Source of the DNA: Alisma plantago-aquatica | Taxonomy: Eukaryota; Streptophyta; Magnoliopsida; Alismatales; Alismataceae | Assembly: GCA_963693085.1 (NCBI GenBank) | Contig: OY856409.1 | Location: forward strand, 518,158,303 to 518,222,302 | Direction of reading: 5' to 3' | Length of the DNA stretch: 64,000 nt | Shown here: positions 11,051-20,913 of the stretch, piece after piece | Layout of the letters: each line of letters begins with the position of its first letter | Numbering within the stretch: position 1 is the stretch's first letter | Translations under genes and position numbers: made by a program | Notes under the pieces: model-generated | What the model was told of the DNA's origin: nothing | Databases searched by the model: none | Seen by the model: the letters and a program-made list of their open reading frames with translations, nothing else

Positions 11051-11500
11051 CTTTGGCGTCGGTTGTTTAACCCCCTTTGGCGTCAGTTTCTGAGCGACGC
11101 CTATGTGGGCGCCGCTAAAGGTCGAACACTTCGGCGTCAGTTTTTTAACCGACGCCTATTTAACCTATAGGCATCGGTCTTTTAGTAGATAACCGATGCC
11201 AAAAGGGTTCACGCCACAGAAAATGGCGTCATCTAAGACACATTCGGCGTCGGTTATCTACTAAAAGACCGACGCAGAAAGTATCCTAGATGACGCCGTT
11301 TTCTGTGGCGCGGACCCTTTTGGCGTCGGTTATCTACTAAAAGACCGACGCCTATAGGTTAAATAGGCGTCGGTTTGACACGAACAACCGACGTCATTTC
11401 CAGTACGGCTGCGGCCACATTAGGCGTCGGTGTTTTGCAAAAACCCAACGCTGTATGTCTTTGCTGACGGTTTTCTATAAATAACCGACGCCTATATCTA
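11051..11500. repeat. CACTA left subterminal repeat array
   Basis: At least ten copies of GGCGTCGG(T/G) or its inverse AACCGACGCC, often paired head to head around short spacers (for example TTATCTACTAAAAGA) so that neighbouring copies form local inverted repeats. Some copies show a single C-to-T change (CGATGCC, GGCATCGG). In En/Spm elements such subterminal motifs bind the element's DNA-binding protein. The binding role here is inferred. Confidence 0.88.
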
Positions 11501-11551
11501 TTTTTTTTTATATCAGTTTGCAGGCCTGCTGTGGCTGGTCAGCAGGATGAG

Positions 11552-11583
11552 AACCTGCAGTTCAGTTTTCTGAACTGCAGGTT
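11552..11583. repeat. Perfect short hairpin downstream of CACTA gene 2
   Basis: AACCTGCAGTTCAG, a four-T loop, then CTGAACTGCAGGTT: a perfect 14-bp stem. It lies about 170 bp beyond the stop codon of gene 2, probably in its 3' UTR or terminator region. A role in 3' end formation is only a guess. Confidence 0.7.
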
Positions 11584-11752
11584 TACGACATCCATTGATA
11601 TCAGCCTACAAACAGGCCACAAACCTGCAAAATTCACAAAAAATAATTCACACAAGTAAATACATTCAGACATCAATTCAATTCTCACATTCACACATAT
11701 AGAAACATTCAAATACATGTATTAACATTCATAAATATTCATTTACAAAGTA

Positions 11753-14700
11753 TCATTCATTATCGCTATCAACATCCCAATTATATCTTACAGTTGCCAC
11801 TGCTTGTATGGCTTTTGCCCATTCTTCTCTTATTTCATTTAATGCTTCCATCGTATATGGAGCATGTATATTTTTTAAGCGTTTACCTGTAGTGTTGTCA
11901 GTTTCAAACACCTGCAAAGAGAATGATGTATATATATAAGTAATAATATAAAAATAAGATTGATATATTTCATACTAACTAATGAGACTATATATAATAC
12001 CTCATGTATGGTATCGATGTCCAATGCGGCATATCGGATAATCATCTGCATAAATCGCATCACATAGTATGCGCATGCCCAGCCATTGTCTTGTGTAGCG
12101 CACTATAAATTGAAACATACAAAATAATACAACTAAGCACAATTCACATCAATAATATATACATTGGAGTCGGGAACTTACTTGTACGTTCTTCCAATTT
12201 ATTGGCTGATTCTTTTTCCTTGGGACCGTTCCTCCAGCCTTTTTGAATGCATCTAAACCCCTACATGTTAATATAACACAGTAAATTGCATAAGTAAATT
12301 GTAATGTAATAAGAGATGTTAACATATACAAAAATGAAATATTTCTCACCAGAATAATGGCATTCTCATTACGTGTCCAATTTTAGTGTTTAATGTACTT
12401 CCCGCGGGATCTAGATAATAAACAGTGAACGTCCCGGGGACAATAACTAGTAACTCCCAATGTTTACCGCTAGAGGTAAAAAGTTAACAATTAATAACTC
12501 AAAATGCACAATAAAAATGGAATTTTCTTAAGTCCAAATTATAAATAAAGTAAACTTACTTGACATTGAATGGAGCTATTATTATCGTCTTCTTTTGCTG
12601 ACCAAAAATTGTAAAAGCATCTATACAGTATTGTTGAACAGTATCAGGGTCTTTAGCTACCATACTAATCAATGATGGAATCAAAAATCCCACATGATCA
12701 AATGCAAATTGTTTGCAATGATCTTTGACTAAGTAGCTGCAAAACATGTATTACGTATGCATTAATATATAAGAAACCAGATCACCGGATCTTACACAAG
12801 GTATATGGATGTATAAACAAGATCTCACCTTATCCATGTCTCTATCATTGATGTATTCAGCCAATCATACATAAACAACTCAATAATATCTTGTATAAAT
12901 AAAGAGCTATTGTATGATTGACCTGCATAATCTGCATCTAAAGAAACAATTATCGGGCAATGTATATTATGTGCCCGTAGCCAACATGCCATTCCCCTAC
13001 AAGAAGGACCTAACGGGTATGTTAGGTCAGTTGGAACCCAAGTTGGTAATGCAGGAAGTGGAGGTGGAGGCCTAGGTGCTCCTGGTGTCTTCTTTTTAAC
13101 CTGTATATATAATTTCAGATCAGTTGACATCATATATACACATTAACAGTCTAAATCAATGTAAATTTATCTTACAATTTCAGTAGTGTAGACGAAATCT
13201 GCTTTGGGCCACAATATGACCCTGCCTTCTGCATCAACAAGTGTATCAATATCCGGGTGGGGATATGGCAATGTAGCTTCTCTCCAATCGGGTAACACAC
13301 GTATCAGGCTCACACGAACATAGCCCTGTGGCATTGGAGTCCCGTGAAACATTGCCCCAGGAAGGGACGGGTAAGCCTGTGCCTCTGCAACAACGTAGTC
13401 TTGCACTCTTAAGCGGCATGGCTTCAATGCCTACAAATTTACGTAAAGAATATTATACATATATACATATCATCTTGAAAACATAACAACTTGAAAAGAC
13501 TAACTACAATGTCATAAACAATACTTACAACAGACGTGTTAGGCGGTGGGTCTACATGATTACTTGTAGTCTGTACATCAGGAGAAGAGTGGGTCGCCAT
13601 AGGCTGATTGGAAGCCTGAGATGCCTGCCACCGCAGCAATTCTTCCTTGACCTTCTCAGCAACTACATCGTTGACCTTCTTAGCAACTATATCATCGACT
13701 CTCTTATTCTCCTATACATGGATAAAAGAAACATTAGCTTCTTATTATTGAATTTCCTTTTGCAGCAACATTCTAAAAAAAGTATAGGTTACCTCTTCTT
13801 GTGAAAGTCCCGCTCTTGGTTTGCGCTGGGATGGCCCAAAGAATGCTTTGATGCCCACACCAGCGCCTGCACCCCTAACACGTCCAGGATGCTCTGGGTT
13901 ACCCAGAGCAACTGTCAATTCATCCTGTGTGCCCTAAGGGATGAACGTGCCTTGTTTCCTCTACTCGTGCAGCTCCCGCTAATCACCATCAATAGAAATT
14001 GGTAAGTTAACAAATAATTAATATTCAAACGATTGCTCTAAGAGTTGTATTTTACCATTTTCGCAGCCGCCTCAGCAGTTACGGGCTTCTTTATTTCACC
14101 CTTCTTGTTTTGCCTCCCAGCTATCCAGATATCATGGCGAGGCATGGGTGTGGCAGACTCCTCAGTAGCAACAGACTCCTGAGTAGCCGCAGACTCCGCC
14201 TGTAGTCTTTGGCGAACGCTTGCATAGCCTTTTGGACCCATAGTGTGGTCATGCACATTCAGTGCACGCCTTGCTTTTTGTGTGTCACTGAGGGCCTAGT
14301 TAGTATGCACATTAATGATTTGGTTAGTAGCACTAAATGTTAATCTTGAATAGGTGAATACAATGTATATTAATTAAATTGGGAGTGACGCCTAATACCT
14401 TGAATTCTTCAGATTTTCTTGAAGCAACAAAATTGTCCCAATCTTCTTTGTCCAAGAAGTTCCATTGTTCAAGGGCTGACTTCTTCTTCTTATCACCCTC
14501 TTTTATGTATTCTCTGTTCAGATTTGTCCTATAATTCCTAAGCATCTTTCCAGCGCGTTGCATCACACTTTTACGATGCAACTTCTCATCCAATGCAAAC
14601 AGATTCTGTAAAATAGAAATGTTATTAACTAGTATCCAAAATAGAATTGCAAATAATAGAATTTGTAATCTACAAAATAGAATTGCAAATAATAATAACT

Positions 14701-15198
14701 CACGCATAAATCCTTCCATATCAAGTCTTTTTTCCCCTGAGGAACTTTATGCCAATTATCATACTTAACACCACAATGGCTCCGAGTGGTACACCCAAGA
14801 TAGTTTACAAAATTATTGCGGTTCACTCCAATTGCATTTCCTCCATTATCAAACTCCACAACCAATTTGGATCCACTGCCACTTAGCGCTATTAACTTCT
14901 TCAACAGAGTGATGCCCCTTTTCTTGTTAAGTGTTTAGTGCTGCGCATCAAGTTGCTCCAGTGCTTCAGTGGGTACATGTGCATCATCAACCTAAATTTT
15001 GACAAAAATAAACACATTGAATTAGCCCTGTATAGAAATATAGGATATATGACATAACTAGAAGATAATGGATTTTATAGAAATACAGGATATGTTTTAA
15101 GAACTTACATTGGTATCCTCGCCATGCTCGTCATGGACAACATGCTCATCATGGACTTCATGCTCATCATGGACATCATGCTCATCATGGTCAGCCAT
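11753..15198 (-). pseudogene. CACTA gene 2: 13-exon protein with C-terminal C48/Ulp1-like protease domain, three nonsense codons
   Basis: Exons reconstructed by eye with GT-AG introns and matching phase: 15198-15109, 14991-14704, 14605-14399, 14295-14056, 13978-13793, 13711-13529, 13430-13176, 13100-12829, 12736-12560, 12469-12350, 12260-12182, 12102-12001, 11911-11753. They total 786 codons including the stop. Exon 1 is an Asp/His/Glu-rich repeat. Exons 2-4 resemble the plant En/Spm transposase-associated domain (GVKYDNWHKVP, DKEDWDNFVASRKSEEF). Exon 8 has a proline run. Exons 9-13 look like a C48 cysteine peptidase: His 12460-12462 in GKHWELLVI, Asp 12409-12411 in YYLDPAG, Gln 12091-12093 and Cys 12073-12075 in QDNGWACAYYV. 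Premature stops: TAA 14935-14937, TAG 13961-13963, TAG 13934-13936. The SUMO-protease-like assignment comes from motif pattern only; whether it cleaves anything is unknown. Confidence 0.8.
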
Positions 15199-15212
15199 CT
15201 GAAAATGTCATT

Positions 15213-15340
15213 AAAAAGGCAAACATTTAGCATTTGTATTAACTAGAAAAAGGCAAACATTTAGCATTTGTATTAACTAGAAAAGGCAAACATTTAGCAT
15301 TTGTATTAACTAGAAAAAGGCAAACATTTAGCATTTGTAT
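15213..15340. repeat. Tandem 34-bp repeat between the two CACTA genes
   Basis: Four head-to-tail copies of a 33-34-bp unit containing GGCAAACATTTAGCATTTG, the last one partial. The array lies in the short gap between the start of gene 2 and the stop of the transposase, so it would be in the promoter or 5' UTR of gene 2. Confidence 0.92.
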
Positions 15341-15354
15341 AAACATACATGTCT

Positions 15355-18300
15355 CTAAAATTGTGATCTTTTATCAATTAACAATCCTTCATTGTGATCT
15401 CCGCGCACATATAAGTCATCATTAGCTTCAATATTTTGTGGAGTTGGCAACCCAACTGAGAATGGACTGGAGTCATCATACTTATCATAGTACTCTTCTT
15501 CATCTATAGGATCTTCAATGAATTGTCTTTTACCATGAAGAACAACCGACCATTTATCATTCGCAGGATCATCGATATAGAATATTTGTTTCGCCTGTGA
15601 TGCCAATATGAATGGTTCACCCTTCTCGCCAATCTTTTCAAAGTTCACCACAGTGAAACCCAATTCATCCACTATAACTCCTTTGGTGTTATCAACCCAA
15701 TTACATTTAAAGAGTGGAATTTTGAAATCTATGTAGTCAAACTCCCAAATGTCCTCAATGACACCGTAATATGACATTTTAGCTTCACGTGGACTCTTAT
15801 CCTTTGCACTTGCAAAGTACATAGTCGACGCTTGAAGAGTGACCCCACTATTTTGGACGACACTCTTATCATCTTGGCGCTTTGTGTAATATGTGAATCC
15901 ATTAATGTCAAACCCTTCATAAGACATAACATTCGGTTTTGGTTTAAAGGCGAGGCATTTGATAGTTTCTGTAATATCATTTGGTGTTTGAGATAGTTGA
16001 TGTAAGACTTTATCTTCAAACCACTTAGTAAAAGTCTTATTATGCTCTCTAGCAAGCCACATTGAACTTTCTCGAGGATGTTGTCTCTTTATGAAATTGG
16101 TATGTTCCTCGATATAAACACTCACTTCGGCCATATTGTGTAAAATATACAAGTGAGCTTGTTCCAACTGCTCACGGCTGATTACTTTCACCCGTGATCC
16201 CAAAATTCCTTTGCCCTCCTCAATATTCTTGTCATTATCAGGAGTGTCATTACCACTGAGAAAGTCATTGCAAAAATCCATAACCTCTCTCGCCACATAA
16301 CCTTCAATAATACTCCCTTCAGGCCGATAACGGTTTCGAACATCACCTTTAAAAACGCTCATGTATCGTTCAAAGGGATACATCCAATGCAAGAAAACTG
16401 GTCCCAACATTTTCACTTCCCTAGTCAAGTGGACAACAAGATGTACCATGATATCAAAGAACAAAGGAGGGAAATACATCTCAAGCTGACATAGGGTAAC
16501 AACCACTTCTCTTTGCAAATTATCGAGAGTATCAGGGTCAATAACTTTGTTGCATAGACTGTTGAAAAAGAAACAAAGTCTGGTAATTGCAAACCTTACA
16601 TGCTTCGGCAATATAGATCGAATTGCCACGGGCAATATTTGTTACATTAGAGTGTGACAATCATGAGATTTAAGACCTATCAACTTCAGATCTTTCATTG
16701 ATACCAATCTACGGATGTTGGATGAGTAACCATGTGGCACCTTAACATTTACCAAGCATTCACAAAAAGTTTTCTTCTCCTTTCTAGACAACGTGTAACA
16801 AGCGGGAGGTAAGTATGTTCTTTTACTACCCATTTCACGTAATTCTATTAATTCTGACCTTATTCCCATTTCACGTAGGTCCAGTCTGGATTTTATCCCA
16901 TCTTTAGTCTTACCTGGTATATTTAACAGAGTACCAATGATGCTATCACAGACATGTTTCTCAACGTGCATTACATCGATACAATGCGTGATTGTCAAAG
17001 AACTCCAATAAGGAAGATCCCAAAATATTGACTTCTTCTTGAATGAAGAATTTTCACTCCGTGTGGCCATACTACATTGTGATTTCTTACCAAATTCATT
17101 GACAATGTCTTTTACTCTTTCATAAACAACATCCCCTGGTATAGGTTTAGGTGCACTCCGTTCATCATTCCATCCATTGAATGCTTTGCGCTTCCTACGA
17201 TACGAATGGAATTTTGAAAGAAACCTTCGATGACCAAGATATACAGTCTTGCCGCCATGTTTTAGTCTTATTGAATCAGTGTTTGCTTCACATATAGGAC
17301 ACACTTCAGCTCCTTTGACACTATATCCAGACAAATTCCCATATGCTGGAAAGTCATTAATAGTGCAAAACAACATAGCGTGCAAACGAAATGTCTCTCT
17401 TGCTGAAGCATCATAGGTCATCACACCTTCAGCCCAAAGTTTTTTTAAGTCATCAATCAAAGGTTCAAGATAAACATTGATATCATTTCCGGGTTGTTTA
17501 GGGCCCGATATCAACAATGACAACATAACGTACTTATTTTTCATACACATCCAGGGAGGAAGATTGTATATAACAAGCATGACTGGCCAAGTGCTATGTT
17601 GGCTGCTCAATGTCCCGTACGGATTCATCCCATCTGTACAAAGCCCAAGTCTTAGATTCCTATCTTCTTCACCAAATTTGGGGTACAATAGATCAATCTT
17701 CTTCCACTGTGGGGAATCAGACGCATGTCGCAGGATCCCATCATTATTTTTCTTAACATCTGCATGCCACCTCAAATTCTTCGCATCTTTCGGATTTGCA
17801 AACAAGCATTGAAACCGTGATATTATAGGTAGATACCACAACACCTTGGCAGGAGAACCAGTTTTGGACTCCCCCGAAGTCGTCAATTTATACCGTGACG
17901 CACCACATTTTGGACAATCTTTCAAATCTACATAGTCCTTTTGAAATAATACACAATCATTCGGGCATGCGTGTATCTTCTTGGCCTCCATTCCCATTGG
18001 GCACAACATTTTCTTTACCTGGTATGTTGAGATTGGCAGCTCATTTCCTTCAGGAAGCATTTCTTTCAACAAAGTCAACAATGAAGTGAAGCTTTTGTCG
18101 CTCCATCTATTGTTAGCTTTCAACTTATACAATCTCAACACAGCGCTAAGCTTCGTAAACTTAGCACAGCGTGTGTATAACAGTATCTCAGCATCATGCA
18201 CAATGTTTCTAAAGATAGGAGGTGGATCGGTGTGCTCTACCCTACAACTATCCAGCATCTCATCAACGATGACTGCTGGAACTGGTTCGTTCACATTTAC

Positions 18301-18603
18301 GTCATCAGAGGCAATTCCTTCTTCCACCCAAGCACTGCTATCGACATCTACTGGTTTCGATTTTGAAATCTCTCCATGCCAGTGCCATTCTGTATAGCCT
18401 TGTACAATCCCGTTGCACATGACATGACTTTTGATTTCCTCACCAATGTTGACTTTCAAGTTGTTACCGCAATGCCTACATGGACAGTAGAACCTATCTG
18501 TAGGTTTTTTCCTATGTTCCTCGACAAATCTAATAAACTGATCAAGACCAGATATAAACTCTGGGGTGCAACGATTACGAATGGACATCCATGATCTATC
18601 CAT
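15355..18603 (-). pseudogene. TNP2: TNP2-type CACTA transposase, one in-frame nonsense codon
   Basis: A continuous frame of 1083 codons starting at ATG 18603, broken only by TAA at 16642-16644 (codon 654). Order: transposase-associated N-terminal domain with CPCRHCGN (residues 40-47), a Cys cluster CPNDC...CPKCG (213-234), then the transposase core with LCTDGMNPYG (Asp 324), FRLHAMLFCTINDFPAYG and HCIDVMHVEKHVCDS. After the stop come ILPKHVRFAITRLC, a DUF4218-like block (HWMYPFERYM) and a DUF4216-like block (YGVIEDIWEFDY, FKCNWVD). Related proteins read MQQ-LLPVAIR at the stop, so a single CAA-to-TAA change explains it. The product would catalyse excision and insertion at the CACTA ends. The truncated 653-residue form keeps the catalytic core but loses the C-terminal third. 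Confidence 0.92.
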
Positions 18604-18697
18604 TCTATGATCAGAGAAAACAAGTATATATTAGGAAACAAGTATATATTAGGAAACGATTAGGGTATACACTTGCATCCTACCTAAGTGTATAATG
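18604..18697. other. Immediate upstream region of the transposase ATG
   Basis: AT-rich, with a short direct repeat (two copies of AAGTATATATTAGGAAAC at about 18620-18657). A minus-strand intron acceptor or 5' UTR could lie here. I could not place one with confidence. Confidence 0.4.
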
Positions 18698-18743
18698 TGA
18701 TGTCATTCTTATATATAATAAATGTGTACCACCTATCCCATCC

Positions 18744-18931
18744 TTGAACACCTAATCTCACTAGTAAGTGTATAATGTGTATTGGGTTTTCAAGAAAATT
18801 TCGGCAGCATTTCCCCGCTGTTCTCTAAGTACATATATACTTAGAGAACAAACGGGGAAATGCTATCGAAATTTTCTCGAAAACCCAATACACATTATAC
18901 ACTTACATCCTAAGTGAGATTAGGTGTTCAA
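18744..18931. repeat. Foldback 1: about 90-nt arms
   Basis: The left arm runs from TTGAACACCTAATCTCAC through GTGTATAATGTGTATTGGG to CTTCTCTAAGTA-like sequence. The right arm is its inverse, through CCCAATACACATTATACAC to GTGAGATTAGGTGTTCAA. The centre is GTACATATATAC. Pairing is near perfect with a few mismatches and small bulges. If transcribed, it would form a long hairpin. Confidence 0.9.
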
Positions 18932-19059
18932 GAACAGTCCCAAACCGGGGACTATCCAAGATTTACTCCTAATGAGTCAATCTTGGACGGGTTTCTAGGC
19001 CAACAAACACATTTGATGTCATTCTTATATATAATAAATATGTACCACCTATCCCATCC

Positions 19060-19246
19060 TTGAACACCTAATCTCACTAGTAAGTGTATAATGTGTATTG
19101 GGTTTTCAAGAAAATTTCGGCAGCATTTCCCCGCTGTTCTCTAAGTACATATATACTTAGAGAACAAACGGGGAAATGCTACCGAAATTTTCTCGAAAAC
19201 CAATACACATTATACACTTACATCCTAAGTGAGATTAGGTGTTCAA
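19060..19246. repeat. Foldback 2: duplicate of the upstream foldback
   Basis: Same structure as 18744-18931, shifted by 316 bp, with single-base differences such as GCTACCG for GCTATCG. Confidence 0.9.
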
Positions 19247-19454
19247 GAACAGTCCCAAACCGGGAACTATCCAAGATTTACTCCTAATGAGTAAATCTTG
19301 GACGGGTTTCTAGGCCAACAAATACATGTGTTGTCATTCTTATATATAATAAATGTCTATAAACTACAGGCAACATGGTTCATCCTAATCAACAGAGCAT
19401 TATTAAATAATAAATCAAGAAATCAATAGTTTCAAACAAAAGGTCTAGGAATCT

Positions 19455-19840
19455 TTACTAGACATTATATGTTATAACCATTGGTTTAATAACCCTATTT
19501 CCGCATATACATGTTTATCAACTTTAAAACCCTATAATTCATGAAATCATTCTAATTCAATTTAATATGTTGGGATCACATAATTATATAATGACATCAG
19601 AATATATAGAAGAAACATAATTAACATGATTAACAACATGCTCATCAAACTAGGGTTTTCTTGAATATCATCTAATATTTGTGTACTAGACATTATATGT
19701 ATCCCTAATCATCATATTTAACATACTACATTATTATGAACATCCAGATCAGATTAAGATCATACTATGTTATAACCAATATTGGTTTAATAACCCTATT
19801 TCCGCATGTACATGTTTATCAACTTTAAAACCCTATACAA
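19455..19840. repeat. Pair of direct repeats flanking AT-rich sequence
   Basis: About 75 bp containing GGTTTAATAACCCTATTTCC and TTTATCAACTTTAAAACCCT occurs at about 19475-19533 and again at 19775-19837. The sequence between them is AT-rich and noncoding. This looks like an internal duplication in the transposase leader region of the CACTA element. Confidence 0.85.
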
Positions 19841-19859
19841 TATGTGCATAATACAACAA

Positions 19860-20016
19860 ACAATCTTTTGACATTTCAGCCCTATGTTGGTCATTATCTT
19901 CTTACACTCATGGCAATTTTTTGGAAGGGTGTTGTTAGGAGGAAGAATTTTATGAGCAAAGTCCAAAACATCACAAACACCTTTCTTAGACAATTTGTTG
20001 TCACATTTCATAACTA
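19860..20016 (-). pseudogene. Second, diverged TNP2-like exon fragment upstream of the transposase
   Basis: The minus strand from 20011 reads MKCDNKLSKKGVCDVL, then AHKILPPNNTLPK and CHECKKIMTNIGLKCQKI. This resembles the TNP2 stretch LLPEGNTLP...KK...GLxYEKI, which the main transposase has at residues 168-211 in a different form. It is preceded on the minus strand by a plausible 3' splice site (ATTTATTGTAG at about 20013-20023), and a GT donor lies at about 20070 next to the GC-rich block. It may be an exon captured from another CACTA family, now serving as leader sequence. I am moderately sure of the similarity and unsure of the splicing. Confidence 0.5.
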
Positions 20017-20059
20017 CAATAAATAAGGAAAATGCTAAACAAGAAAAATGGACAAAGAA

Positions 20060-20420
20060 GAGGGCATACCGGTCTGGAGAGGAGCTGTGGTCTACAGACG
20101 GCGGCACAGAGTGGGCGACAGCGGTGGAGAGGAGCTGTGGTCGAGCCGGCGGCGCGGCGGAGAAGCAGCTAGCAACCCTAAACCCTGGCGGCGGCGCGAC
20201 GGCGGTGGAGAAGCAACTTATGTCGGCCTGGCGGCAGCGGCTTGGAGGCACTGGCGGCGGCGTGGAGGCACCGGAGGAGAAGGCAGCGTGGAGGCACCAG
20301 AGGAGAAGGCGGCGCCGGAGAAGGAGGCGTGGCGGCACTGTCGTGGAGGGGTGCGGCGGAGTGGAGGGTCGGGCGACAGCAGAGGGGTGGTTGCGGCGGG
20401 AGCAGTTTAGGCGATGAAAC
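20060..20420. promoter_or_regulatory. GC-rich island, probable 5' leader/promoter of the CACTA transposase
   Basis: A block rich in GGCGG/GCCGC trinucleotides, far above the surrounding AT-rich sequence in GC. It sits just inside the right subterminal array, which is the biological 5' end. GC-rich first exons are common at the 5' ends of plant CACTA elements. Long frames on both strands here are consequences of low stop-codon frequency in GC-rich repeats. Confidence 0.6.
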
Positions 20421-20462
20421 AGAAGAAAGGGGAAGAGTCGGGTGATCGTAGGATATAAAGTT

Positions 20463-20880
20463 CACTAATAGCGTCGGTTGTTTGTCCCAACCGATGCCTA
20501 AACCACTTTAGCGTCGGTTGTGACAAACAACCGACGCTAAAGTGGACGATATTTTCAAAAAATTGTTTGGCGGGAACCACTTTCAGCGTCGGTTATCAAC
20601 AGATAACCGACGCTGAAAGTGACACTTTTCGCGCAAAGTTTCATCACACATAGGCGTCGGTGGCTATTTAAATAACCGACGCGGTATGTGACACTTTTTC
20701 TTTTCGCTCGAAAATTGGATTTCGCGTGAGCTTTTAGGCGTCGGTTTGTTATTGTCAACCGACGCTGAATACAAAGCGGTACCCGTGTCTGGCTGGTCTT
20801 CGAATATAGACGTCGGTTTTCTTAAACAACCGATGCCTTATATGATAGGCGTCGGTTTTCCTTAATAACCGACGCCTAGA
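20463..20880. repeat. CACTA right subterminal repeat array
   Basis: About a dozen GGCGTCGGTT / AACCGACGC motifs in both orientations, many as inverted pairs (for example GCGTCGGTTGT...ACAACCGACGC near 20510-20540). They mirror the left array and delimit the likely 5' transposase-binding region. Confidence 0.88.
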
Positions 20881-20895
20881 AAAGCGACACTGAAT

Positions 20896-20913
20896 GCTAT
20901 TTCTGTAGTAGTG
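20896..20913. repeat. CACTA terminal inverted repeat, right
   Basis: GCTATTTCTGTAGTAGTG, the inverse of the left terminus with one mismatch, followed by the second TGT duplication (20914-20916). Confidence 0.93.

Larger units (their letters stand above)
18698..19330. repeat. Tandem duplication (about 316 bp, two copies) containing a long foldback
   Basis: Unit 1 starts at TGATGTCATTCTTATATA (18698) and unit 2 at 19014. A third start, TGTCATTCTTATATATAAT at 19332, marks the end of unit 2. The copies differ at only a few bases. Each unit contains an inverted repeat with arms of about 90 nt (18744-18931 and 19060-19246) plus a short CCAAGATT...AATCTTGG palindrome. They lie upstream of the transposase ATG, in its leader, intron or promoter. 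Confidence 0.92.
11033..20913 (-). mobile_element. CACTA (En/Spm) DNA transposon, 9881 bp
   Basis: The ends are CACTACTACAGAAA and its complement TTTCTGTAGTAGTG, flanked by TGT. Both ends carry dense subterminal arrays of GGCGTCGGTT and its inverse. Two genes lie on the minus strand: a TNP2-type transposase (15355-18603) and a second multi-exon gene (11753-15198). The biological 5' end is therefore the right end. Both reading frames carry premature stops, so this copy is probably non-autonomous in trans, but its termini and subterminal sites look usable. It inserted into an already diverged family-1 LTR. Confidence 0.95.

Noticed and set aside
17477..18594. Plus-strand open frames opposite the transposase
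   Set aside because: They are shadows of the conserved minus-strand TNP2 frame, with no independent domain content.
20048..20410. Possible host gene or CpG island promoter
   Set aside because: It lies wholly inside the CACTA element next to its subterminal array; the simplest reading is the transposon's own 5' leader.
19796..20465. Several long overlapping frames on both strands rich in Arg, Pro, Ala and Gly
   Set aside because: They fall in the GC-rich repeat-like island where stop codons are rare. Only the short TNP2-like stretch at 19860-20016 has recognisable content.
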